Source of the DNA: Enchytraeus crypticus
Lineage: Eukaryota; Annelida; Clitellata; Enchytraeida; Enchytraeidae
Reading direction: 5' to 3'
Assembly (NCBI GenBank): GCA_905160935.1
Contig: CAJHZI010000241.1
Coordinates: 567,501 to 631,500, forward strand
DNA length: 64,000 nt
Under the pieces are notes generated by a model, which ran no database searches, had not been told where the DNA came from, and worked only from the letters and a program-made list of their open reading frames with translations. Position 1 is the stretch's first letter. The number at the start of each line of letters is the position of its first letter. Positions 35,022 to 48,363 of the stretch are shown here, in pieces. A program made the position numbers and the translations under genes.

Positions 35022-35262
35022 TGAATGTCTCAATAGCGCAATGGTTAAGGGTGCAGATAACGTCATGAAGTCTTAAATGTCAGAGCCTGAGGTGAATTGA
35101 ACTCTCGTGGGTTCGAATCCCAGCCGCGGTGATCTGAGTAAAATCTGGGACATTCACTGGACTGGCAACACGGAAAATGGACTAAATTGCCTAATGGATA
35201 TAACATGTGGTATTAAAAGTGATAGATATCAACATAGTTGATCATTTCACTATAATATGTGT
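35022..35262 (+). mobile_element. tRNA-derived SINE family B copy at the 5' junction of LINE copy B
   Basis: CAATAGCGCAATGGTTAAGG, B box GTGGGTTCGAATCCCAGCC, body and ATCAACATAGTTGATCA. Its 3' end meets LINE coding sequence at about 35262. Confidence 0.85.
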
Positions 35263-36420
35263 TATTTTCTTCATTTGAAGCAATTTCAGTCACTGGTAAA
35301 TTTAGCACATATACTCTGCTTGTTGTTGCAATGTATCGACCACCATCTTCTTCCCCCTATGCCAAACCTTTCTCTCTCTTTTTATCCGAGTTTTCTACCC
35401 TACTCTCCTTCCTTACTACTTCTAAATCAGACTTTGTGATTACAGGTGACCTCAACATTCACCTTGATAATCCTCTCGATCCCTTAACTCAGCAGTTTAA
35501 TACTTTGCTGTCCTCTTGTAACGCTGTTCAACATGTGAATGTTGCTACTCATATTGACAATCATACACTTGATGTTGTTATTACACCAAGTCTCTCTGCT
35601 ATTGATCCTTTAAGTGTTACTATTTTATCTCACTCGCCGTCAGACCATTTTCCTGTTGTATTCACATATAATCATGTTAAGCCAGATATTATTAAAAATT
35701 CACCTACTGTTTCATTTAGGTGTGTAAATAACGTTGATCTTGATCTCGTTTGTTCTTATCTTGAAAATTCGACTTTGATCAAGTCTCCTGCTAGTGATAT
35801 TGATGACTTAGTAAAACAGTATAGCACTACTCTTTCATCTCTACTTGATAAGCATGCACCTCTAACTACCAAGAAGCTTAAGAAATCTAACCCTTGGTAT
35901 ACTTCTGGTCTGAGAAAGCTAAAGGCTGCATGCTGTAGAGCTGAAAGAAAGTGGCGTCATACCCATTCAGATTTTTGGAAAACTGTTTCTAATTTGCAAC
36001 ACAAGATTTATGGTACTGCTATTGCTAATGCTAAGAAAGAGTACTACTCCTCTTTGATCAGTAAGGCTGTGAATGTCAAGAGTTTATGGAAAACCGTTAA
36101 TGATCTTTTACATAGATCTATTTCTCCTTCTCTTCCTTCTACTCCTGTGAAGTCACTGCCTGAACAATTTTCAAAATACTTTACAGATAAGATAAGCAAT
36201 CTTAGAGAATCTATCACTCCAGCTCCTAACTCTACTCATCATACTCCATTAGAGACTCATTCCAAAGATGAGCTTTCTAATTTCACTCCAGTTACAATTG
36301 ATGAGATTACTAAATTAGTTTTAGACTCTCCAGCTAAACATTGTGACTTGGATCCTATCCCAACATCTCTTTTAAAGAAGTGTATTCACATACTTGCTCC
36401 AGTATTAACATTGATTGTTA

Positions 36421-36461
<41 letters not shown>

Positions 36462-38079
36462 GGCAAATTTCCTCGCGCTTTTAAGCGTGCAGTTATTACT
36501 CCATTGCTTAAAAAGCCCAAACTGGATAAGGAATTATTGTCGAATTACAGGCCTATATCGAATCTGTCATACATATCTAAGCTCACTCAAAGAATTGTTC
36601 TTCAGAGGCTTTCTACTCATCTCTCTTACAATGATCTATTTAATAAGCATCAAGCTGCTTATACTAAGCATCGTTAACTGAAACGATGCTTCTATCTGTG
36701 TGCAATTCTATTGTTAATGCCATGTGCACACAACGCTTAACTGGATTATGTATGCTTGATCTTTCGGCTGCTTTTGATACCATTGATCACAATATTCTTC
36801 TGGAACGTCTTTCTTCCTGGTTTGGTGTTCGTGGAATTGTTCTTGATTGGTTTTCTCCTATCTGACGGATCGTTCTTTTAGTGTGAAAGTGATGGAGTAC
36901 ATTTCTTCGCCTTCTCACTTAAAGTATGGTGTGCCTCAAGGCTCCGTTCTTGGTCCTATCCTCTTTAACCTCTATACAACACCCCTAAGCACTCTAATCT
37001 CTTCTCATTCTCTTGATCATGAACTATATGCTGATGACACTCAAATGTACACTTGTTTCACCCCTAACTCCTATTCTAATGCTGAAACCCTCCTGCAACA
37101 AAATTTTCAGTCTATATCCTCTTGGATGTCTGCTAATTTCTTGGCACTTAATCCATCTAAGACTGAATTCTTGTTGGTCGGGACACCTCAACAGCTTCTG
37201 AAGCTGAATGGGAAAACTCTTTCGTTATCTTCGGGTATTAAAATATCACCTGTTTCTTCTGTGAGAAATCTCGGTGTTATCCTTGATAAACACCTAACCT
37301 TCCACGAACACATAACTAAAACTTCACAAGCATGTTTCTTCCATATCCGTGATCTTCGTCGAATACGTCCATATTTGTCACGTGAGACAGCTGCTACAAT
37401 TGGTGCTGCTCTTGTGCAATCGAAGTTGGACTACTGCAATTCCATGTTTTTAAATCTCCTTGGCTGTGAGATTGATCGGTTGCAGTTTGTTCAGAATTCT
37501 CTTGCGCGAGCAATTTTTTGCAGTTCCAAGTACTCACATGTTACGCCTATTTTGAAGTCTTTGACCTGGCTAAAGATTAAAGAGCGTATCATTTACAAAA
37601 CAGCTTCGTTAACCTATAAGTCCATCTCCATCCCTGGACAAACTTGTATGTCTCACTTGATTAAAGTGATGCAGCCTGCTATTACTCGGTCTTCTAAGTT
37701 AATTATTCTTGTGAGACCTAGCTTACCTTTACGCTCTAAGCTATCTAATCGTTCTTTCCAGCATGCTGAACCTCAGATATGGAATTCTCTGCCATCCAAT
37801 CTTCGGAAATCTTCATTTGAATCACATCAGCCTTTGCTTTCCTATGAGCAGTTCCATAAGCAGTTGAAGACCTATCTTTTTCATCTCTCTTTTCCATTCA
37901 GTGTCCATGAGCAGCGGCTTGCGCCTAAACCACCTTTTCTTTAACTCCCTTTACTTTGGACTGAATTTCTGGATTTTGGAATCTGTACCGTTTTTGGACC
38001 TTTTTTGCTCGCCGGCTTGATTTTGTCTCAATAATGCTCGATGTTGTAATTGATGACTGTAGCACTGTAATTGTTGTTA

Positions 38080-38129
<50 letters not shown>

Positions 38130-38135
38130 ATGTAA
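35262..38135 (+). mobile_element. CR1/L2-type LINE copy B, nearly complete endonuclease-RT ORF with one frameshift
   Basis: The first frame (to 36677) has endonuclease motifs TLLVVAMYRPPSS, FVITGDLNIHLD and SPSDHFPVVF, then the RT start AVITPLLKKPKLDKELLSNY and RPISNLSYISKLTQRIVLQR. A one-base loss near 36670, compared with copy C ([14 protein letters not shown] there), breaks the frame. The second frame (36847-37944) has [18 protein letters not shown], the catalytic [12 protein letters not shown], and the tail with LDYCNSMFLNLLGCEIDRLQ and [11 protein letters not shown]. The 5' part of the endonuclease is missing. The 3' end is a long ATT microsatellite (38075-38126). Copies A (minus, 8502-10702) and C (minus, 59036-60590) belong to the same family. 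Confidence 0.9.
36420..36460 (+). repeat. CT microsatellite inside the LINE B coding frame
   Basis: A (CT)n run encodes an in-frame Leu-Ser dipeptide run between LTLIVN and TGKFPRAFK. Confidence 0.9.
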
Positions 38136-39920
38136 ATCAATTTAATAACAAGAAGCAGGAAGTGAGATATTTGTTTACATTGTTTGTTTACACTATTTTG
38201 ACCTTAATATCGCTCAAAATAGTGGAAAATCGTCACCTGATTTACCAATATTGAACTTTGAAATATCTTAAATAGTACTCTACAGTCAATTCAAGTAAGA
38301 ATGCGGATAGCCTGCATTCATATATATTTATTAACTTTAAAATCTTAATTAAAGATACATTTAGTGTATTTTCGAATCACTGTCCTTACAATAACTATGA
38401 TTAGTTTTAGTCGGATAGTAAATTTTTTTTATAATGATAACCCCAAAGAATTCTGGAAATCATATAATTTTCATGAATGATAGATTTTAATTTCTAGAAC
38501 TAAACGTGCTAATTTATACTAAAATCGGCGTAGCTGTTTGCTAGATTTAGTTGGTTTTTTTTAACAGTTAATATTTCGTTGGTCGCTGCCTTAATTCTAA
38601 TTAAAGTCTATATTACAATCCCTAGTATTTTCATTCTTTGACAGTTTTTATCTTCTCTATTATTCAATGGCAGAAGTAGACAGTTTTTAGCTGGGTTTTG
38701 TTGAAGAAGTTGTTGAAGATATGGATTTAGGAAATACTGAGCAGAAGAAGCCACTGCTGAAAGGTTCTGTTGCTAAGGAATATAAGTGATAGCCTGTGTA
38801 AACTGTGTCAGATAGATACAGGAGAACACTTACCTGTTGTGTTTAGGGGGATCGAGATGTTTGTTAAGAATTGCGATGTCATGAATTGATTTGATACAGT
38901 ACAGTCTGTCTGTCTGTTTCGTCTTACATGTAATCCAGAGATACCACTAATGCTATTAAGATTTACACTAGACATAATATGTATATATGATCCACAGCAT
39001 TGTGAGAAACTGGACTATTAGGCCTATATCTATTTTAAGTTTTCCTATTCGAGTTTTCATATTTAAAGATATTGTTGCTAGTACATCATATGATAGATTC
39101 ATTTTTCACATTGATAAATTCATTTCACATTTCAAATGATTGTGTTAGTAAGTTGATATTATATATTAATTATCAATTTGTTGACATTTCCTTCTCTTTC
39201 AATGAAAATAAAAATTGAGAAATTAATACAGATTTTTAATTAAGATTTAATTAAGATATTAAGTTACTAGCATTTATTGAGCAAAGTTATCTTTTAGTAA
39301 TCTAAAATCCAACAGTGATATTGAATACTAATTTAATTGGCTTACATAGCTATAGTTTACATAAATCCAGTCATCAAATACTCATCTTCAATCTTCTTCA
39401 CACAATACATTTAGCTTATGTTATTAATAAATATTGTCTCTGTCACATAAATATTGTGCAGCCAAATCATTTAACTGAAATTCTAGATTAGAAGTGACCA
39501 TTTGATGAATGCTAATCAACAACGTCTTTCAAGTCACCTCCAATATTTTTATTACTTGTCTAAGTCGCCTTAATTGATACATGAATACATAGAACTGGAC
39601 TACAATAAATAAATTAATGTATTAAATTATATAAGTGACCTAATGTATTAATAAATAAGATTATTAACTTAGAAGGTAAGGCAGTTTTTATAATATTGGA
39701 TTACTTTTATATTCCTACAAAACAAAATTAAACTAATTTTGGAATTTACTAAATCTTATTTATGTATTTTATTTCAATCTATAACACAAGTATGACATTT
39801 CTAGTTATACTAAAACGTTTATACAATAAATTTTTGATACATTTGTGCACTATAATATTTTATATTAAATTTTAATGTAAAATATGATTTTATTTTTTAG
39901 AAATAGATTGAGGAAAAACA
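38136..39920. other. Region upstream of TRUB2
   Basis: AT-rich, no repeat family recognised. A possible exon at 38699-38789 is listed separately. An acceptor-like TTATTTTTTAG ends at about 39900, 20 bases before the TRUB2 ATG, so a 5' untranslated exon further left is likely. Confidence 0.4.
38699..38789 (+). CDS. Candidate small exon or short ORF upstream of TRUB2
   Basis: Behind an acceptor-like CAGTTTTTAG the frame reads LGFVEEVVEDMDLGNTEQKK and PLLKGSVAKEYK, then stops. It could be a terminal exon of an unknown gene, an upstream ORF in a TRUB2 5' exon, or chance. Composition is more protein-like than neighbouring DNA. Confidence 0.25.
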
Positions 39921-41737
39921 ATGGTTGTTACGGAATATGCACCGGCACTCTACAATGCTTTAAATGGCGTGTTTTGTGTGTATAAGCCCGCTGGGAGAAG
40001 CGTCCCAGTGCTTCTTCGTGCCCTACAAGATAATCTTTGCAAAAGTACTTAATTTTTCTATTCATTAAGGATATAATTTTATGTATTTCAAGTATTTATT
40101 TAAATATTTTGTCTTGTTATAAAGCTTTTTAATGTATTTAACAAGTGCATTATATTCTTATATCTTCTTTGTACCAGTCAGAAATGAACGTAAAGTTAAG
40201 AAAGAACGAATCATTTTTAAGAATAAACAGCAGACAATAGCATCATTCGAAAGGTATTTCGAGAATAATCTCAAATAATTAATTATATTTTTACAAATAT
40301 TATTTAATTACTGATGTTAATATATGACATATGATATATGACATATCATGTTTCTTAGTGTTTTTATGCTAGTCGCTTAGTCTTTGACAGATATATTACT
40401 TTTTACTTTTTGATTTATTTATTGTTGTTATTAACTGGATAATGAATTTAATTAATCATTTTTTTAGATATTAATTTTTGTTAATTAATGATTTCTGTTA
40501 ATTTTTCTTCATCTGGTTGAATCTTTACGAGTTGCAATATTTTCACTCAAACAAAGTTTGTAGGATTAGGTGTGCCCTGCTTTCTGTATACTTTAATTTT
40601 GTTATGTGCTTGTACATGCATTCTTTATAATGACTGCACATGTGTTTATCTAATATACTTGTAGATTGAATTTGACAAACCCATTGTTTTGCTTGTTGTT
40701 GCTTTAATGTATTTATATAACTATATTATTATATATTATTCCAGTGCTGTTTATGAGACACTGAAGAATAGACCAACCATTAATTGCATGTATCTTAAGA
40801 AGCACCAAAACAAAAACTGAGGAAGGCAATGGGAAACCACTTCAGAAGTCATATTTTTCTCCAGGTATAGGTTACATATGGTATGGATATGGCTTAGAGT
40901 GCTTTAATGGAGCTTGAAAACAGGGAACAGACTCTGAGTATGAATATATGCTATGGACCTGCCACATGACAGAAAATTAGAGATATATATATATATTATA
41001 AATAAATATATACACATTATACATTGGTGATATGTACTTGTATACAGAAATGAATGCACTGCCATGCAGACCTGTTCGTGAAAGGACAGTTTTTCATAGA
41101 GAGATTGTGGAATCAACTCTACCCATGGTAACAACTGTTCCTGATTATGCCGATCATCCATTAGGTTCGACTCTATACTTTTAAAGTTATTAGTTATTAG
41201 TTTAAATGTCTCTTCGTATCCCGACCCTAGCCAAGCTGGGATTCAAGAGAAGATGATGATGTGGTGATTAGTTATTAGTTAAAAATAACTAAACTAATAA
41301 AGTTTAGTTATTTGTTCTAAATTTCGGATTGATTTACGAGAAATGATAGTATATTAGTATATTAGTATATTATACTAAGATTTATTATGGTGCATAATGT
41401 TCTTATTGTTAGTTGCTTATTCAGTTATGTGTAGTTAGCTTTATTAGATTTCCAAAACAATTAGAGTGTACAACTTGCCATTCATGAGCGAGAGAGAGAG
41501 AGAGAGAGTCCAATAATTAATCTTATTGTATACCTTCAGAAAAATAAAATTTTAATTTTCATCTAATTAAATCTATCGAATTTACGTAACTATTACTGAT
41601 TAATTTAATAAATGTAATTTGTCATTTTTCTTCATTTTTATTTATCTTCAATATTCCTCTATTCTGTATTTTGCTAATATCGTAAAGAATAGTTAAAGTC
41701 TTGTCCATCTATATATATATATATATAATATTATATA

Positions 41738-41823
<86 letters not shown>

Positions 41824-42233
41824 CATATATTGACGAACTAGTAATGATATAGCTTGTCACTTAGCTGTAAATAGATTATTTTAATTGTAAAGGTATTTTA
41901 TTCTTTCAGTTGCTGGACCACGGTATATTCAAGAAGATTTTAATTTGCATGCTGCGGGCAGGCTTGGTAGAATTGCTTCCGGTGTCTTAGGTGAACAACA
42001 TTTCTAATTCACTCTAGCTATTAGAGTAGTATATATTAGTTTTGTATATTATTCATAAATTATACTGTATACTGTTGCTTTTAAGAATTAAAATTTTATT
42101 TGTGTAATTATTCAAAGAATAAACTTATAGCAGATGTTAACATCTGTTTCATCTTTTGCAAGTGATATCAGTGATGGGAGAGTCCTGAAAATTGAATGGC
42201 TTTTAATTGACTTTTACATTTGCTTTTTATTTA

Positions 42234-42308
<75 letters not shown>

Positions 42309-45300
42309 CTCATGATGGAAAAAGAGGCAGGGGCAGGCTGAGATTAGGTATGTTAGATGATTTAAAGACCCACTCATATGTGGAGCAGAGAAGAGTGGAG
42401 GCATTATGTACCATGGACCTGCCAGTAGGCAGTGCACTAAGAGAGAGATTACTCATGCATTTTCAAGAGCAAGAGTGTATACTCATATTCTTAAGATGCA
42501 TCTTAATACAATGCAATACAATTGCTGTATTACCATAGCTTGACAGATTTAAATAAATCAATTTTCATCTGCTGACCAATTGTTTAAACTTGTGCAGGTG
42601 AACAGCTTTTATGTGAATTTAAGTGTATTGTATAATTTTTGTAAGAGGCGACTAAGGCAGGAGCTGAGGATGGCAAGAGGGGACCCACCTCACCATGAAA
42701 TATTTTCCCCCAGGATTAAATGGTAATTAATCCATATATAACTGGGCAATGGGAAACCACCTCAGAAGCCATATTTTTCCCAAGCTATAGGCTACATAAA
42801 GTATGGATAAGACATAGACTTGGTGAAGGAATTAACTTGTTGATCTAAGGAGTGCTCTTATGGAGCGAGAAAACAGACTTTGAGTATGAATATGTACATT
42901 GAACCTGCCACTTGGCAGTGCACTGAAGAGATAGAGATATAATTTTTAGTAAATATAATAATAATGAGGGTCAAGATTGGGTTAAATTAGAATTTATTTT
43001 GCTGCAATGTTCTGTTTCCTACTTGATCTCTTTCTTTCAATTTTCAATCCATCCATGTGTTCGTGAGTTGCTACCAACGACCATACTTCTTTTAGGGATC
43101 ATCCCTAAAGCACGGACTGTTTTCAGAGGTTGGATTTGCACTGATTAATAGATCTTTTGTGTTTGGTTTGGCTTTAGCTTGATATTGCTAGATGTGGTCA
43201 TGGACGATGGTATCACTCTGTTTGTGTTGTTGTTGTTGTTGCACAGTGTTAGGTATAGGCAGAGGAGTGTCAGTAATGCCTGTTCTGAGAAGTGCAAAGC
43301 TCATACGAGTATGTGTGAAAAAACCTCTGTCTCTCTCTTTCTCTTCTCTCTCTCTCTCTCTCTCTCTCTTCCTCTCTATTTTTAGTGACTTGCTAAGTGG
43401 CAGGACATAGGAACATATTCTTCTGACAGACAGTCTTTTTACATACTCCATAAAGAGAACTCCATTGATAAATTAGTTAGTCCCTTCATGAAAGCTGTGG
43501 CTTATTCTCGCTTTAACATAGCCAATCATCATCATCATCACACTCCCTTAAATCCCAGTTTGACCAGAGTCGTAATACGAATAGACCGGCTCAAATCCTC
43601 TGTCCTACACCGCATCATCAGCACTGCAGACCTCGCCAGGCTCCAGAAATTGCTACAAAAAATAATTGGGGATTGACTAATGATATAATATATAACAGAG
43701 AGACAGTCTATTGGTATCCCGACCCTAGTTAAACTGGGATTCAAGGAAGTAATTTAATTTAATTTAATTTAAAAATTTCGATTTTGCATAGCAAACACAC
43801 AATGTAATGTAAATAATTAGATAGCACATAATTGCAAAATCAGGGTTAACCCTAGGCACTAGGCACTTATAGGGACCCACATCAAGTCACATATACATAT
43901 ATACATTCATACACATATATACATACATATATACACATATGTACACGTATTCATTTATACATATACACACATATACAGAGTATATGCCAGTATCATGAAT
44001 AGTGAAAGTTAAAGCATTGTCAATAAAACGTGAAAATATAAACACTGAATGTAGTATCAATTCCATAAAAAATATTCCAGCAATAAAAGATAGTAGAATA
44101 CTCACAATATTAGAATTCATTGTTCAATATCTCAGTTAAAAGCAAACATAAAAGAACCAGTTAAAAATCAAAAATTTTGATAAATCCTCAGATTTTAAGA
44201 GCTTTTTAAAAGAAGAAATTGATTTTGCTGAGGCAGTGGATTCACTCAGTATATTCCATACTTCAATAGATCGATATAAAAACGAGTGTAATGTGATATT
44301 AAGACGTGCTTTTGGCAACTTAAAGCGGCATGAGTGCCCGCGAGTATTAGTATTAAGTGGAATAAGAAGTTTACTAATATTAAGATTAACTATGTTATTC
44401 ACAATTTTGTATACCATAGCCAAGTCATTTATCAATCTACGAATTTCTAATGTAGGTCCACATAATTCTAATGTAATCCACATAATTTAAGTCTCTCACT
44501 TAGTCTCTCACTCCAGATTTGCCTTAGATTAGGCAAATCTGGAGTAAGCTTAAGAGTTTTTGTGAAGGATCGCTGCACAGCTTCAAGTCTAATAATTCCA
44601 GAAACAGTGGATGGCGACCAGACAGGAGAGCAGTACTGTAGAAGCGGAAGTACATAAGTCTTATAAGCAAAAATGGGCACTTTTGGATCTCCACACTTAA
44701 AGCTCTTACGAATTATATAAATTCTTTGCCTAGCCTTCTTGACGACTGAATAATGTTGTTTGAGAAGTCCATATTAGAAGTAAATATTACTCCCAAGTCT
44801 CTCACTTCGTTAGTCATAGTGAGTCTAGTATTTGATAGGAAAAAATATAGTTTTCACAGTTTCTGCAATTTGTAATCCTCATTACACAACTTTTTTCAAT
44901 GGAAATTGGAAGCTGCTAGGCTTGAGACCATGTTTCCACGGACTTTAACATTGAAGAAAATTTGACTAAGCTCTCCTGATTCACTATCGATATGAATGAT
45001 TTTAAGTCATTAGCAAACAGTTTATTTTCAAGCGGACTAGGAAAAGATTTTACAATGTCATATATATACAGGACAAATAATATTGAACCCAGGACACTCC
45101 CCTGCACTACTCCGCTCATAACAGGACGATTTGAGGATAACGAAGCACCTACTTTGACAATTTGGGATCTATTCGTTAACATTGCATTTATACATTTGGA
45201 CAACTGCCCAGAGATACCCATGTGCTCCAATTCATAAATCAACTTAGAAGCACAGACGCTATCAAAAGCACGTGAAAAGTCAATATAGGTTATTAAAACA

Positions 45301-48300
45301 TCCTGCTTTTTTTCAAAGAGCTATAGTACTCAGTGTAGGTATCTAAAAGATTAGTGCAGATTGTATGGTTTTTCAGGAATCCATGCTGGGAACACGTGAT
45401 AAGGTTATTTCTTTGTACATTGTCTAATAATTGCTTCTTGATGACAGTCTCAAAGACCTTATACATTGTACATGTGAGCGATATAGGTCTGCTTGGACTA
45501 GAGGAAGGCCCTTTTTTTAAATGTGTATGGTGATTACAGTTTTCCATAGGTTTGGGATAATGGCTGTTTGCATTATCATATTGAAGAGGACTGAAAGTGG
45601 GTAGAGTAATGGCAAGGATAACTGTTTAAAGATCACCATTGGAATGTTATCTGGACCTGGCGAGCCATGCGCTTTTACCCCCTGGATTGCATTGTAAACT
45701 GTTTATGTATCAAAGTAAATAGTACATAGAGAAGGAGCGGTAAATGTAATTACATGTATATGCCCATTGCATTCATTAGATGACGTACTTGTGATTGAAG
45801 CAGGGATAATATTATTGTCTACTGTTCCTACACGGGCAAAACATTTGCTAAGAATCTCCGCCTTGTCAAAATCTTCAGTGAAAAGTTCGCCATTTTGACC
45901 TAGTAACGGAGCTACACCAGATTTGTGGCTTAATCTTGAGTTAAAGTACAGTTTAGCAAGACTGCCGAAATTTGCGATTTTAATTTCTTTCCTGTAAGTA
46001 TCTTGAACTAGGGCTTGGTCGTCAAGGTCAGCTGTTACATTAAAGTAAGCCTGCTGGGCTGCTTCAGTATTGTCAAAGCGCATGGCCCGCCATAATTTTT
46101 TCCTTTTAAGTCGAATTTTACGTACAGTTTTGTCGCATAAAATTCGCTTTGAATTTGATATTCTGCACTTTGGGACATGAATTTTCATCCCATCCAGAAT
46201 GGCTGTCATAATTATGGATAGGTAATCTTCTGCAGTAGTGCAATTAGAAAATACGTTATTCCAATTTATAAAATTTAGATGGTTATGCATGGAAGCCTAA
46301 TCTGCAGAATTCCAGAGATACTTGATTTTGTTGCTACTAGGATAAGACGAAAACTCCGCATTGATAGCAATGGAGAATGTGGTAGTATCGTGATCACTAT
46401 TGAGAAATGGAGACCAACAATAAAAGTAGACATCATTAATGGATCATTTACAAGCAATAGATCAAGAGTATTAGTCCCTCTTGTAGACTGCTCGATAAGT
46501 TGCAGCAATCCATAATCACTTAAAAAATTTGCAAAACATAAATATTTATGCTCGTTTGGGTAAAATCTGTCAGGCCAAATAAAATTAGGTAAGTTAAAAT
46601 CGCCTACAATAATGAACTTATTTGCATCATCACGTATTCCCTTTAGGCAATCTAATGCATTATTAAAGTATTCATTACTAATGGCCGGCGGAAAATAGCA
46701 ACATATTAACGTAAACAGAGAAACATTGTTAATTAAGATATTACATGCAACTATCTCGACCATGTCATTAAGCACATAACTAGTCATAACTTGAGAAGAG
46801 TTTAAGCTGAGGCTAATGAAAATATATACTCCTCCTCCGGTCTGGGACATTTTACGATCACACCTATAAATTTTATAACGGCTTTCAGGATCTAATAGAC
46901 CATCACTGACAGTATCATTCAGCCAGGATTCAGAAACACATATAACCTGATATTCATAGCTATAAAATAAATCATACAGAGCATGCAACTTACTTTTTAA
47001 ACTTCTAGCTTTGAAGTATATTCCCTTAATATAAGCAGGTCGCCCTGCTGAACGATGATGAGGTACTGACTTCCTGAGTGACTCTAGTGAGGGAGCAAGT
47101 ATGATGATGATGATGATTTGCTATGCCTAGTTGGACTGGGATTCAAGGGAAGATTATGATGATGATGACATATGATCAATGTACATCCAAATTCTAAGAT
47201 TTCTGTATATTTTAGGTCTACCATGTTAAGGGCCAGTTGGGTATGGCAACACATGATTTTTCAGCATTCGGTAGAATAGTTCAAAAAACTACTTATCGTA
47301 AGTGTAACATTTTTGTTTGTGATTTTTAAAAATTTTTATTTGAATTCTGCATAGGCTTAATGCCGTCTTTTCTTTTTGCATCTCTATTGATGTTATCTAG
47401 TATTTAGTAATGATTGGTTACTTGATTGGTGACTACCCGCTTTTACCACTTTCCTTAGATCGAGCCACTTTTGGCAAACCTCTTTTACACTTGAACAATC
47501 TGTTAATGTCTCAAAAGCACAGTGATTAGAGGTGCCGGATAATGTCATGAAGTTTTAGATGACAGATCCCAATGTGAATTGAACTCTCGTGGGTTTGATT
47601 CCCGGCCGCGCTGATATGAGATTAAAATATCGAACATTCACTGGACTGGTTACACGAAAAATGGTCAAAATTGCCTAATGGCTTAAACATGTGATATTAA
47701 GAGTGATAGATATCAACTTGGTTGATCATTTCACTGTAGTGCGTGTTTTTAATTGTTATTTCTCTCAAGGTGTTAGAAAAATATTAATTGTATTTAATTA
47801 AATTCATAGTAATAATCTAAAGGTCTTAAGACATTCAATGGCTGATATCAGGGACTTCACAACGTCGCATCTCTATATGTAGCTGGAATAAAATTTTGTT
47901 AATTGTAATATCACCTTAACCTTCACCTTTTACCGTGAGGTCAATGAGGTCAAACGTGTCCTGTGGTGTTCACGTAGACAAAAACTTCTGCAATCTTGCA
48001 ATTTTATCTATTTCTATGTGGTTGATCTTTAAGAACTGGGAACTCCAGTAATTGTAGTATAACTAATATTTCATCATAAAATAATTATTTTGCTCATTGA
48101 TTATTTTAAACATGCTAATATTAGTATCAATCAATAAAAATTTAACGTCCGGTTCCTCGCCATACGACAATGTCAGGGACGTCAATTTCTAGTATAAATT
48201 ATTTTTGTTTATTATGTATTATTATTATTTAGTATGTTGCAATTATTATATATTTGTTTAAGGTCCATTCGTATCCTGACCCTAGTTAAACTGGGTTTTA

Positions 48301-48312
48301 AGGGAAGAAGAA

Positions 48313-48363
<51 letters not shown>

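Noticed and set aside
41048..41069. Earlier acceptor for TRUB2 exon 3
   Set aside because: Using it with the exon 2 phase leads to a stop within a dozen codons; the acceptor at 41068-41069 keeps the frame and the family alignment.
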